Assembly (NCBI GenBank): GCA_001599295.1
Contig: BCGN01000012.1
Span: 186,001 to 250,000, forward strand
DNA from: Sporopachydermia quercuum
Taxonomy: Eukaryota; Ascomycota; Sporopachydermiomycetes; Sporopachydermiales; Sporopachydermiaceae
Reading direction: 5' to 3'
Length of the DNA: 64,000 nt
Below the pieces are notes generated by a model, which saw only the letters and a program-made list of their open reading frames with translations, was not told where the DNA came from and searched no databases. Positions 30,834 through 43,200 of this stretch are shown here, piece after piece; position 1 is the stretch's first letter; each line of letters opens with the position of its first letter. The translations under genes and the position numbers were made by a program.

Positions 30834-33800
30834 TTATGCTGGCTTATTGGCAGGATTCCAATAGGCATTATGCAGTTTTATAACTGCATCCTTATAATTC
30901 TTATTAATATTCATCCGCGATGCTTCATCGCCAGTGGTAGCCATCTCACTAAATATAAGCCTAACTATCACCTTCACCTCGTCATAAGAATATTTGCTTC
31001 CCAAACCTTCATTTTTTATTTGGTTGATAATATCCATATAGTTGAGCTTCAACATTTCGAAATATGTTATGCATTGATTGAATGAGACGTCAGTTGGAGT
31101 ATCAGAGATAATCTTCAACATCTGCTTTATGATTAGAATATTAGAGTAAAGCTTTTTGATACCAATTGAGTTAATCCGCTTGATATTATCTGCCGCTGTT
31201 ATCAACACTCTGTCGATAGTAGTACCTAATCCAGTGACTATAGCATTACGACTCTGTCCTCCTAAGAACTCATTCAGTTTTTCATCACATTTCATAATAT
31301 CCTGGTCTAATTCAAGGATATTGTTGTCCTTGTCAATGATCTCCGACAGAGGACAGAACTGATCTTCCGCCATTGATCTGCTTACATGATAAATAACTCT
31401 ATCTGCAAGATCATATCTCAGCAATAGCATACCTTTCTGAATAATTGTTTGGAGTCTGAATAACTGGCTATCAAATCTCTCACCAGCTTCTGGCGAAAGC
31501 ATCAGTTTAATCAAAGAAGGATGATCAGTTTTACTCTGCCGGCTCATTTCTAAAAGACTCCATTTCTTCTTGAGATCACCCAAACTGATCTCTCCAATAA
31601 CTCCACCAGTTCTCTCGCTTGTCACTGGTGAAATTTGCTTCATATTAGATAATCGAAGGAATAGCCATGAAAGACTTGAAAGGTACTTGCAAATATGCTC
31701 ATATGCGACTTTTTCTAGTAGATCCTGATGTTGGATACCTGTTTCGCTATTAGCGTTGCAGATCCCATGAGCCAGTAAGAAATCAGCTTCACTGTTGAGC
31801 AGTTTGATCATTTGAGTCTCTGATTCAACTCCTGCCATGAGCTGCAGCGAAATATTGATTAGTTCTTTATTACCACACCACCTTGCAAGCACATGATACT
31901 TTTCACCCCGTGCAGTGTTGTTGGTCCCATTGCCATTACCGTTGTCATTATTGCTGTTACCATTGATACTACTAGTACCTTCCATGACTTTTCCAACAGG
32001 AAAGCCTACGATTTGATCAAGCATGACTTCATGGCGATCGATCATTCTCCTGACTAAATCAATCAAAACCTCAGTGTATGCTTCACGATATTGAAATCCT
32101 GTATTTAACACTCTGCAGACTCTCGGGAAAAACTGAGCAAATGCTGCAACTGACTTCAGCAGGGATTTGCCCGATTCCAAATCATCTGAGTAGCTGTTAG
32201 AGCTGGAGCCGGAGACAGAGCTGGCATTGCTATAACCATTAGAGGTAGAGTTACTGCTAGTGCCATTGCTATAATAATCTTCTTTATCAAGAGTTTGTTT
32301 CAAAGCAGCAATGAGGAACTGTTTCATCTCGTTGAAAAACACGTTAGACATGAAGCTGTGATAGAAATCCAATGGTGCATTTCTCTGACTAGCAAAAGCA
32401 TCAGGAAAAGTCATTTGGGACCCTTTGATGAACATAATAAACATTTCAAACACAGCTCGCATGTTAAATACGTGCGGTTTAACTAAAGCTTGATGTTTTT
32501 CTCTTGGTTCCTCAACAGAAATGTATGGTGATGATGGTTTATTAGCCGATTTAGTAACATGTGAGAACCCAGGGAATGTTCCCTGTAATAAGGACTCGAT
32601 TTCTCCCACATGGTTTTTGATTTTGGCATTTGGATTGTTGAAATCAACATACGATATTTGATATAATGTATCTGAAGCCTGGGTTGAAGAAGAGGCAGAG
32701 GTTCCAGTACTGGAAGGCTGCCGGTTGATTCCGGAAGATATATTCGATCCAAAACCAAAGCTGGAAGCTATACCAGTCGAATGGCGGAGACCAGATCCAG
32801 AACCGGATATAGTGTTGTTGCTATAGTTTCCGAAATTATCCAAATTGTCTCCGAAATTGCCCGTCTCCTTCTGAGGTGTAATTATATAAGTAGCTAATAA
32901 ATCACGAACTTCATTCTCAACAGTTGCCCATACAACAAAAAAATTATAGGTGTTTTTACTTTCAGTCTCAGCACCAGCTTTACTATCGCCAGTACGTTGT
33001 CTACCTTGGTTCACAATTCTAGCACTGAGCTCATAAATTATCTTATTATACTCCAACAAAGCAACCAAACGGGCAAAAGTTGACCTGAAAAGCTTCTGAA
33101 GCACAGTTATTCTCAAGTCCCCGATTTCTGGGCCAAAATCAACTACACCATCGTCCGAAAGTGACGATAGCTCGTGCATGAGCCTTGGATACGACTGTTT
33201 CACTTCCGATTCCGTTAACAGCACCATACGGTGAACTTCCGTGGGTAGACGTTCTAGAATGATCTCAAAGGCTTCTCTGAGCCTATGGAGATCAGACATT
33301 GTATTTAAAGTATTCATTATATGCAAGACAGCCGAAATAGAAGAATTAGTTTGCTGATGGAAGTCTGACAATTCCGACAACCTGGCAACAATTTCATTAC
33401 TGCCAGTATTGTCTCCGTTTTTGTTATTATTGGCTCTAATATCTCTTCCTGTTGGCGCTATCTCCATGACTAAAGCACTATCGCTACCATCCGTAGTATC
33501 ATCAACTTCATCTTCTGCTTTCTTGTCCAGTCGGGATAAAAACTCATCCAGAATATGCATAGATGTCAGCCATATTTCTGCATATTCGCTATTAATTACT
33601 TGTTCAATATTGTCTTCTAGGTTTGCAGATGTGTAAGAGTTCTCCAGTTTTAAGCCTGATACGCTTGAATTGCCTTTTCCTTGTAGCATCTCATTCAAAG
33701 GGTATCCTGATTTGAAATAGAGTCTGTTGTGTAGATCTTCTATTAAGGATTCAAATAAAACATTCTGCTGAGTAAGAAAATAACGCTGTAGACCATTCAG

Positions 33801-34523
33801 TACACTGATATTCCATAGATTGTAATCTTGAGCCAATTTTTCAGACTCTTGCAGCAATTGCTGGGCTTTAGAGAAATTCTTGCTTGAGATTAACCCGTCA
33901 AGTTCATTCGGCACTTGGTTCAGCTTATTGATAGCATCAAGGGTTTCCAGTACATCATTATACCACATAGAGTCTTTCTGCATCTTCCGCAATATATCTT
34001 TTTTCTGGAATAAAGCATTTCGTGAGTTGTCAAGTTGAGATTGAACGTCGCTTAGTATTGATTCTGACTCTGCAATGGATTGTACAACTGAACCATAAGC
34101 TCCTACACTGCTATTGAATCCCTGGTACTGGGCATTGACTGCTTCCTGTAATGCCTTAGCTAGCTGGTCCTTGGACTCTAGAAATTCAGGAAGCCTTTTC
34201 GCAAGACCAACAGAAGATGTATCAAGAAAGGAAAAAGCCATCGAAAGCGGATTTGCATCATCGTCAGCGAAATCCGACCACTGATTTTCCAGTTTGGTTT
34301 GCAGTACTGTTCGTTAGTATCGTGAGAGAAGTAAGCGAATATTAAAATTGACTGCAGAAAAGATTTAAAGCGGCATTATGAAATAAATAACAGAATACTT
34401 ACGTTTCAGCTTATTTATACTGAGAATCTCAAGCTGTTCTTCTTCAAAAGTTCTGTTTGTTACTGATAATGTTCGCCTTCTGCCTTTGCGTTGAGGCTCA
34501 GGGACAGAAAGTAAGTTGGGCAT
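30834..34523 (-). CDS. SEC8: Exocyst subunit Sec8, two exons
   Basis: Exocyst component tethering secretory vesicles to sites of polarised growth. Exons 34523-34403 and 34306-30834; the 96-bp intron has GTAAGT and an ACTAACGAACAG branch/acceptor, giving 1197 residues (S. cerevisiae Sec8 1065). The spliced N terminus starts MPNLLSVPEPQRKGRRR and runs through INKLKLLQTKLENQWSDF into DDDANPLS, then the Sec8 coiled-coil signature (QYQGFNSSVGAYGSVVQSI, LSDVQSQLDNSRNAL). Ser/Gly/Asn-rich insertions, for instance around residues 530-590 and 720-760, interrupt the CATCHR helical rods. The internal Met at 34241 would be a truncated start lacking the conserved N-terminal block, so the two-exon model is preferred. 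Confidence 0.93.
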
Positions 34524-35445
34524 TTCGGAAGATTACAGTAATAGGATACTCACAATAACGGATGTAAGGGTGAATTCAGATACGCTTGTATAATATTAGG
34601 ATTAGGATCAATAAATTAGGTTCCTTCTATAAGAAAGTTCGGAAAGAACTGAATGATTTTATACTGCTGTCTATCGGATCCGTTAACGGGGCAATTGGCA
34701 ACAAGGCACGGAAGTGGAAATGGTGATGAGAAGCGGAGAGGATATTAATAGGGTGAGACATTATGTGTATTCCCTCCGAAATATTTCGGAAAATGTGATA
34801 TAATCACGTGACTGATATCTTATATAGCTATCTGCTTTATTAAAAGAAATAGACATATGATATTATTATCATAATAATAGTTAAATCTGTTGGATTAAAC
34901 TGGCAAATTATTATTGGGATAAGTGAATTACATTTGGGACTCCGGAATGGTAAGCTCGAGGGTTTAATACCTGCTGGGAAACGCTATCACCAGTGGAGGC
35001 ATCTAGGTAGGTCAACAGGTAAAGGAAATATCCATTGTCGATGACCCAGTGGTACCTTATTGAAACAAATGACCAAAAAATGAATACTATTTTTGATTGA
35101 ATAGTTAACTCTTAGCGGAAACAGAGACCACCCACTACCTTGGATAATAGATGACCTGATGACCTATTGTATTTCAGATAATTCATGATGTAACAATAAC
35201 CATGTATCATATATCAGCAAATGATCAAAACGGTGATCATATCAATTGATTTCCTTCCTACATTAGTACTATTTCCCTCTTACAAAAGCCTTGTATGTTG
35301 TCACATTATGTAGTTATTAATGTAATCAACAGAAATAGATATAAACCCGTACAATACAATCAGTAACTAAAACCAAAACACCAATAAATCCTAATATAAA
35401 CCGACTTAGCCTCTTCAAATACTCTAAGATTTCCCACACTCTCCT
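34524..35445. other. SEC8 upstream region
   Basis: A 922-bp spacer upstream of SEC8. Contains a perfect 16-bp palindrome, TCCGAAATATTTCGGA (34775-34790), and a CACGTG box (34805-34810) close by. No gene seen. Confidence 0.45.
34775..34790. promoter_or_regulatory. 16-bp palindrome with everted CCG/CGG ends
   Basis: TCCGAAATATTTCGGA is a perfect dyad with CCG...CGG triplets 8 bp apart, the layout of everted sites bound by dimeric Zn2Cys6 factors. It sits about 250 bp upstream of SEC8 and 15 bp from a CACGTG. Factor unknown. Confidence 0.35.
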
Positions 35446-36450
35446 TTAATTAGTGCTACCTCTTGATCTTTGCCTTTCTATCAGATCGGCACTATCATCG
35501 TAATATGGTGTACTTTCTCTCATCAGCAAGAACCTATTCACTCTGGCTTCTTGACTCTTATCAAAGCCATAGTTAACATATGCTTGAAATAAATCCATCA
35601 CAGATTTCTCGTGAATAGCTTTCCTTTTCTCTCTTATCAAATCTGCTTTCCTATTCATGAAAATTAATTGGCCGTAAGCTACTATAGCTGATACCATTAA
35701 CAGCACCATTAGTATTTTCATTTTATTATCAACAAATTCACTGGAATCGACGCCATTACTTGCTCTTTTCAAATCCTGATAGTCCTCCCAGTTAGATGCT
35801 CTATAGTATTGCTGATTGGAAAAATCATAAAAATAGCCATTGCTATTAGGAGAAAATCCTTTATGATGCTGGGCCGGCGCAGGATTGTATGCGTAGTTCC
35901 AACCTATCCCGAAATTGTCATACAAACTACGTTTCTTTTCATCTCGCAGTATTTGATACGCATTTGTTACTTTCTTAAACCTTTCTTCGCGCGATTTAGC
36001 TGACAACGAGGAAATTGAATGTGGTATGGTTGAATTAGTAGCGTTTGACGCAGCGTTACCGTGACGGTGATCCACTGGTTGATGATGGATAATGGAATGC
36101 AAGTGATTTGAATCCGGATGATACAGACGAGCAAGCTTTATATACTTTTTCTTAAGTGTTTTAGAGTCAAATGATTCTTTTGACAAACCAAAGATTTCGT
36201 ATGGGTTTGGATGTGGTTTCTGAGGCCACTGGGGAACATCTGAGAAGTTGGAGAAGTTGTGACGGTAAGCACGCTGGTTGCTTACATTTGCGTTAAGATG
36301 TTCGTTTGAAGGCGTTTCTGAAGAGGAGCTGTTGATGTGGAGGCATCGTGTGAATGAAATAGGGGTTTTGATTGTTGCTTCGCAGGAAGATCTGATAATG
36401 AACCTAATGCTTCTACCAATGGTACGTTTAAAAAGACAAGTAGCAGCCAT
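35446..36450 (-). CDS. Mitochondrial membrane J-domain protein (Jid1-like)
   Basis: A 334-residue J-protein expected to stimulate a mitochondrial Hsp70. The ATG at 36450 begins a basic, Ser/Arg-rich presequence (MAATCLFKRTIGRSIRF). The J domain (about residues 80-180) has NPYEIFGLSKE, KLARLYHPDSN with the HPD motif, a His/Asn-rich insertion of about 45 residues in the loop after HPD, then AYQILRDEKKRSLYDNFG. A hydrophobic segment, ILMVLLMVSAIVAYGQLIF (about 243-262), anchors it, with a charged tail after. Architecture resembles S. cerevisiae Jid1, but the assignment to that ortholog group is an inference. A TTG-started upstream extension is rejected because the presequence starts cleanly here. 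Confidence 0.8.
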   Translation of the reverse strand: MAATCLFKRTIGRSIRFIIRSSCEATIKTPISFTRCLHINSSSSETPSNEHLNANVSNQRAYRHNFSNFSDVPQWPQKPHPNPYEIFGLSKESFDSKTLKKKYIKLARLYHPDSNHLHSIIHHQPVDHRHGNAASNATNSTIPHSISSLSAKSREERFKKVTNAYQILRDEKKRSLYDNFGIGWNYAYNPAPAQHHKGFSPNSNGYFYDFSNQQYYRASNWEDYQDLKRASNGVDSSEFVDNKMKILMVLLMVSAIVAYGQLIFMNRKADLIREKRKAIHEKSVMDLFQAYVNYGFDKSQEARVNRFLLMRESTPYYDDSADLIERQRSRGSTN

Positions 36451-37931
36451 CAGGAGAAGGGGACTGCTAGAGTTATAGTGACTAAAGCTGAGTATCTGAA
36501 TAGCCCTACTGTGAAGGTGACCCAATAGTCAGGAACTGACCTTTGTAGTATAAAATAAGGGATACGATGTGTCTAGTGTAAGTAATCGTATGTGATAGGG
36601 AGATGACATCAGTGACATCCAAATCACTACGCACTCTGCACACGCAACTAGCAATTCTAACTAAGCTTTATGCCTCAATATTGATATGAGAACGTTTTTT
36701 TATAAACCTAATCAGTAGAACAAGAGCTCTAAATCAGAATAATCGTTCAAAAGACCTTGTTGTTTGTTGAGAAACATACCACAACCTGCATAAAGTACGG
36801 GGGAAATTTTATAATATCAGGACCAAGCCACCAGGAGTACGTTTATGGATGATGAATAAGCCACAGTACATTAGAGTGTTTTTGGAGGAGTGGACTTAAA
36901 CGTCAGCCAATGTAGGGGATAGTCAGTAGTTTTGAATCAACAAAACAGCTGGATATAATTTGGGAGAATAGCAATAATAGCAATAATGTATAGCGTTTTA
37001 ATAGTTCATTGAATTCATTATTAACAAATCACATTGTAGCAGGGAGTAATGAGGGAACGAGAACAGGTCTGAAGACAAGTGAGACAATAAATAAAGTTCG
37101 TATGGTGAGAAATGAACACTGATTTGGGTAATAAATCCAGAGTTATGGCGCAGCAAAAAGATTAATTAAGGAAAAGAGCAAATTTCGTGTGGCAGTCAGA
37201 AAAGGGGTTAACTAAAAAAGTTACCCTCTTAAAAATAACTGTTTCTCTAATCATGTGCGGTTTAAAGGTAACTGATGTATTAGGAAGTTAAAGCCACTAG
37301 ACGCTCAAGAGGGATATTTTCAGTTATGATAAGGAATCCTCTGAGTTGAAAATCCTGATCGTTGAGCAGTAAGAATATCTGATGAATTCGAACAAAAAAT
37401 GAAAATTGAAAACTGGAACTTGCAAAAATAATTACATTTATACACATTTATACTGAATAATTTTTGGAATGTAATAAATCATTGCCCATTGCTCATTTCA
37501 ATAGGTCATGTCTTGTCTGTGGCTCACACAAAAGTGACAGAGAATTTTGTAACCCGTTCGAATTACAATCAAATCGTCATTGTTGATCTCTGTTTGTAGA
37601 GACTTTATGCATTTTATTTCAATATCCTTTTATAATATCACCTATATAATTCTTAAAGTTCTTCTGATTCTGATTAACTTAACTTAAGAGATTTATTGGT
37701 GTAACAGAGATCCTAATGATTGTTCATTTAGGATAATTGATGGTTGGTTTTGTTAAAAGAAAGCATTAACGTTGTAGGAAAAAATCTACAAGATATTAAC
37801 AAAACAAGAGCTTTTCAATTGATCTTTCTTTCACTGTTAGTAGCAATAGTTCGTAAGAATTCTATCAAAGAAACGTACTATTTGACTTCAGACTAAATAC
37901 CATCAGAATAGAACCATCAACATCCGTCGTA
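36451..37931. other. Divergent promoter region of J-protein gene and SMK1
   Basis: About 1.5 kb with no gene. A CACAAAA at 37527-37533, about 400 bp before SMK1, matches the core of the middle sporulation element (CRCAAAW) bound by Ndt80, which controls SMK1 in S. cerevisiae. Short AT-rich direct repeats (AATAGCA near 36970) are also present. Confidence 0.45.
37527..37533 (+). promoter_or_regulatory. Middle sporulation element (Ndt80-type) upstream of SMK1
   Basis: CACAAAA fits the CRCAAAW core. The only real support is the identity of the downstream gene, a known Ndt80 target in S. cerevisiae; the 7-bp core alone is common by chance. Confidence 0.3.
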
Positions 37932-39610
37932 ATGATTGTTGGATCAAAACCTTTGGGTGTTTCTAACACCAAAAAGACCCATAGACCAAGATGGGGAAAC
38001 ATCGGCAGTAAGACATTCGACTCGACAGAGAATCAAAAAAAGTTTATTATGACAGATAGACAGGAAGGTCAAAAAGTCGAGGAGTATTCTCTATATCCAG
38101 AAGAAAAGTTTGCCGTTAAGAAACGATATGAGCTGGTCGAAGTATTGGGAAAAGGATCATATGGAACTGTCTGTTCTATCGTTGATTTGGCTTATAGTAA
38201 AGGCGGAACGGATGAGACTCCAATGATCCTTGCAGTCAAAAAGATCACAGGGATATTTAATAAACCCGTTTTAATGTTGAGAGCCGTTAGAGAGATCAAA
38301 CTGATGAAACTTTTCAGAGGTAAGTGGACAACGCTGTTTTCATGATTTCGAAAGCCACATAATAAGATCAATCATAACAAGTGATTTAAATACTAACAAA
38401 TCTATTATACTTTTGATAGGTCATAAAAATGTATCATGAAACCATTATTTCTTACAGCATGATAGGCATCATACTAACAACAATTAAAATCCACACAGAT
38501 CATTCAACTATTAGATCTCGATGTAGTAAATAAAAAACCATTTGCCGGCTTATACTGCTTCCAAGGTAAGCATCGAAACGAGATCTCACTGCTATCCTAT
38601 AATAAACACATAAAGAAATCATAGATAATAACACATTGTGCAAATAGAAAAGCTTGATTTTGATTTAGCAAATTTGATTCTCAAGCAAAAAGTACCATTC
38701 TCTGAATTCCACATAAAAATAATCATTTATCAACTACTGTGTGGTGTGAAATACATTCATTCAGCTAATGTAATTCACAGAGACTTAAAACCAGGAAATA
38801 TACTGATATCTCGTGACGGGGTACTGAAAATCACTGATTTCGGTCTGGCCCGAGGAATCAATTCTTCCAGAAAGTATGCTAATCAAAATAACAAGGCCAG
38901 AAACGAGATAACAAACAATATTATAGATTCACATATAACGGCATATGTCGCGACTAGATGGTATAGAGCACCAGAGCTGATTGTAAGCAATCGTATTTAT
39001 GGGTTTCCAGGTATGCAAATTTCTCTGTTTCATATTATCATTTATGTACCTAATGGATAGAGGTTGAGCAGAACTAACGAGGATGATAACCGTATCAGTT
39101 GATATTTGGGCAGTTGGCTGTATTCTATGCGAACTTATTGGCAGATACCCTATATTTAAAGGCACTTCAGAGGGATCTCAAATATTGGAAATACTAAAGG
39201 TGGTAGGAACTCCAAACCGTAGAACAATTCGTCGCTACGTTGATGAAGTATAATCTCTACCAGGTCACTCTATATCCATCCAAGAGATGCTAAATTACTT
39301 GATCAATAACTAACTTACAACATCAAAGTATGAATATTTCTTTCCACCCATACACGATAAAATACCGCGATTATTTTTCAATGAAATATATCCGCAGATT
39401 AGAGAAGAAACGAACGATTTGTTGGAGCATTTACTTTGTTTCAATCCTGAAGATCGTTTTGCAGCCGATGAATGTTTAGAGCATCCCTATTTCAATCCAG
39501 TACGTAATATTGAAGATGAAGCAGCATGCCCGCAACGTTTTGACTATGAATATGAAATGAAAAGTAACTCATCAGACTATCTATTTAGTATGAAGTACCG
39601 AATTTCCTGA
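37932..39610 (+). CDS. SMK1: Meiosis/sporulation MAP kinase Smk1-like, six exons
   Basis: Mitogen-activated protein kinase related to Smk1, which controls spore-wall assembly. Exons: 37932-38319, 38420-38430 (11-nt microexon), 38499-38565, 38648-39010, 39099-39247, 39329-39610, giving 419 residues with every phase restored. Motifs: GKGSYG (73-78), AVKK with the ATP Lys (about 103), HRDLKPGN (199-206), DFG (219-221), TAY activation loop (253-255), then [10 protein letters not shown]. Introns are 100, 68, 82, 88 and 81 bp with ACTAAC branch sites in most. The last uses GTATAA and a CAAAG acceptor and contains in-frame stops. The spacing from the RR after the GTP motif to the YP segment matches Slt2-type kinases only if it is removed. 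TAY replaces the usual TEY/TNY, and Smk1 is the closest family by GHKNIIQLLDL and GLYCFQE. Confidence 0.88.
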
Positions 39611-40293
39611 GAGCAGTTATCAAGTAGTATTCTTTCTTTTGGTTTGTATTGATTGGATTCCATTTTTAACCTGACATTTCATTTTGATTTAGAAATACTC
39701 ATGAATGAAGTACACTCAATGAAAACAAGTCCTTAGTGATGATATTTCTGCTAGCAAGACTGCTTTCTATAATGGGCAATGCAAATAAATGAAAATTGAA
39801 GAAAATGAGACCAATTTTATTCTCAGTCTGTAGTATTGGAATACTTTACTTGCTTTTGTTCATTCAACAGCTGCCAACTTCCATTCCCTATTTTTGCTTA
39901 TCAGCTTCTGATCATACAATCAAAAATTTAAATATTATTTGTTCACCAAATCAAAAAAGTTTGATGGTTTAATATCACGTCATCATAAAAACATTATTTC
40001 CTCAACATAATCGACATATATTGAATTCACTCTATTATTGATAGCAATGGGGCTTACAATCAGCAAACAATTGACACCCTAATAAACAGCGTTCTTATAT
40101 TAACAACTAAATGATTACCTTATCTAAATCTCCTTATATATTCAACATTTTCCTCTACAATCATAACCCTTATCGTACGTTTCTTTTTCACCCCTGTTAT
40201 GGGCCTCATGTATCGCCTAAGCCGCCTGGCTATTAGATGAGAATTATCCCCAGAAATCATCAATTGAACAAATAACGCCTGCTTTTCGGCAAA
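39611..40293. other. Intergenic SMK1 to VPS15
   Basis: A 683-bp AT-rich spacer between two plus-strand genes. A 61-codon minus-strand frame (40120-40305) overlaps the VPS15 start and shows no family. Nothing else seen. Confidence 0.45.
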
Positions 40294-43200
40294 ATGGGCC
40301 AACAATTATCACTTATGATGACCAATGCTCCAGCTGTAGCTATCAGCTCATACATATTCGAACTTGGGAACGTTCAATACGAAACTACAATCGGCAACTC
40401 CAGGTTTTTGAAAACGGTTAACATCTGTGATGATAAAGGCTTAGCAGTAGTGAAGTTATTCATAAAACCACCATTAGGTTTGAACCTACAACCATATGTG
40501 AAGAAGCTACGAGCGGAACACCTATCATTACAGATCTGTGCTTCAGTTCTACCCTATGAAGAGATAATAGAAACAGACCGTGGTGGATATTTAATCAGAC
40601 AACATTTACGATGGAGCCTATACGATAGAATAAGTACCAGACCTTTTCTGGAGCCATCAGAAAAGAAGTGGATTGCCTTTCAGCTTTTAAAATGCTTAGA
40701 CGACTGTCACTCCGTTGGAGTTTGTCATGGTGATATCAAATCAGAGAATGTACTATTGACATCATGGAATTGGGTTTACTTGACTGATTTCGCATCATTC
40801 AAACCAACAGAGCTTCCTGACGATAACCCTTCACAATTTTTCTTCTATTTTGACACCTCGCAAAGAAGAAATTGCTATTTAGCTCCTGAAAGGTTCTATC
40901 CTCCTAATAATTCGAAATTCACTGTAGGTGACGTTTCTTCTACTGCAGCAGACCAAAACACATCAGCATCTTCATCCTCAATAGAAAACGCCAATCACGC
41001 TTCCAATACCTCGATTTTTCCTTATAATAAACCAGAATTAACCCCAGCTATGGATATCTTCAGCTTGGGCTGTGTCATTGCTGAACTTTTCCTGGAGGGA
41101 ACACCTATCTTTTCTCTTGCTCAGCTTTTCAAATACAAAGCTGGTGAATATAAACCTGATTTATCCCTGATTGAGGATATCTACGTGAGAGAAATGATTA
41201 CCAGTATGATAAGTGTTGATAGCAGAGATAGAAAGAAAGCAAGCGACTATTTGACAAGATATCGGAAGAAAATATTCCCTGATCATTTTTATACATTTCT
41301 CTATGAGTATATGAAAGATTTAACACTGCCACCAGGGTATATTGATCCATCTGCAGGACCTGATGATCGATCTAATGAATGTGATGATCGTATAAGCAAG
41401 ATATTTACTGATTTTGATAAGATCTGCTATTTTCTCGACCTGGAGCAGGAGGAGCAGGAAATTACGGGAATTGCGGGTCAAATAAGACGAGATAATCCGG
41501 ATGCAATTAGTTCGGAAGATATTCCACTTCCTGGAAGTTCCGGTATAACTTCCGCACCAGTTCATTCTGATCCTTCTCAGAGTGCATTGATCTTCCTATC
41601 TATCCTCTTCTCTGCAATACGAAATACTTCCACAACCTCTTCACGTGTCAAGGCCTGTGAATTGATTCTTCTATTAGGCCAAAGAACTCACGACGAAGCA
41701 AAACTAGACCGTTGTATTCCATATTTAGCTTCTATGCTTGAAGATTCCAGGGCAGAAGTTCAGTCAGCTGCATTAAAGACCCTAACAAGTTTAATAGCCT
41801 CGGTTGAAGTTGTGACACCAATTAATGCATTAGTATTTCCGGAGTATTTAGTCCCAAGACTGCAAAGTTTGATTAACTCGTGTAGTGCATATACTCGAAT
41901 GATATTTGCATCATGTCTTCCGCTTTTAGCGACCTCGGCACTGGAAATATCCCGCAAAGCGGAAATCTTACGTCTGAATGTTCTCCGGACTTTCATTGAC
42001 CCGGAAACAGAAAATGGAATACCCGCGGGTACCCAATCAGTGGCGATTTCAGCCACCGCGCTTTCAGAACCATTTGAACAATTTGCTGTGGCTTTGTTGA
42101 CGGATTCGGAGCCCTCAGTTAAAATAGCTTTATTACAGAACATTCTTCCGTTATGTCGATTTCTCGGAAGAGAGAAAACAACAGATATTGTGCTAAGTCA
42201 CCTGATTACCTATCTGAATGACCGCCACTCTCGACTGCGCCTTGCCTTTGTCTGTGCTGTTCCAGGAATATCCGTTTGGGTAGGACCGGAGGCTCTGGAA
42301 CAATACCTTTTACCGCTATTGATCCAGACATTAGCCGATCCTGAAGAATTTGTAGCTGTGGCGGTTGTTCAAACATTTGTATCGCTTTCGCGGCTTGGAA
42401 TGCTCCGTCGTCATTTGGTAGAAGATTTGCTGCGGTCGGTCCTTCCGTTGGTTTACCATCCGAACAATTGGCTTCGGCAAGGAGCACTCGGCTTAGCAGA
42501 AGCAGTTTCGGCTAGGATGAGCTCCGCCGAGATATACTGCGTATTTTATCCCATTATTCGGACATATCTCGATGCAGAGGTCACTAATTTCTCACTCGGA
42601 AGCTTATATCTATGCGCTAAGGCTCCAATGCCGAGAAATGTATATAACCAAGCTCTTTCATGGGCCGCAAGCTCGGCAACAAACATTGCAAATTTAGTTT
42701 CAAGTTTCTGGCAAAGTGGAAATGCCGATATAAGTTCCGAGAAAGACCGAGATTGGCTACTGACTTTAAAATCATCGGGATTAGCCGATACCGACATGTT
42801 TAAATTGATTGCTCTTAAAGATTATATTTGTCGAGTTTCTCGGCTTCGACCCCGTATGACTGGCGGAAGTAACTCCGATGCTCGGTTCCATAGCGGATTT
42901 TATGATACCTCAAAGCTCCTGTCACCGCAAACTGTGTTTTTCGACAGTCCGTCCTCGTACGGAAGTAATAGCTTTCAGAAGGTTCCGTTAAATTACGGTG
43001 AAGACAGTGAAGAGACATCATCCATTGAACCGAGATCGGAAACTTCGGAAGCTATCGGTAGCGGAAATGATGACAATATCCCTGCGGCTATAAGCGGCGC
43101 TGTGTCTACCACAGTTTCTCCCACGGCGAGCGGATCCAACACACCGGGGATACTACTTTTCGGCAAATCTAAAGCCGAGCCTGTGTCATCTACGAATAGC

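Noticed and set aside
39251-39313. Coding-looking stretch reading [19 protein letters not shown] in the SMK1 frame
   Set aside because: Flanked by in-frame stops on both sides, lacks usable splice ends, and the spacing to Slt2-type kinases fits only when it is removed as intron.
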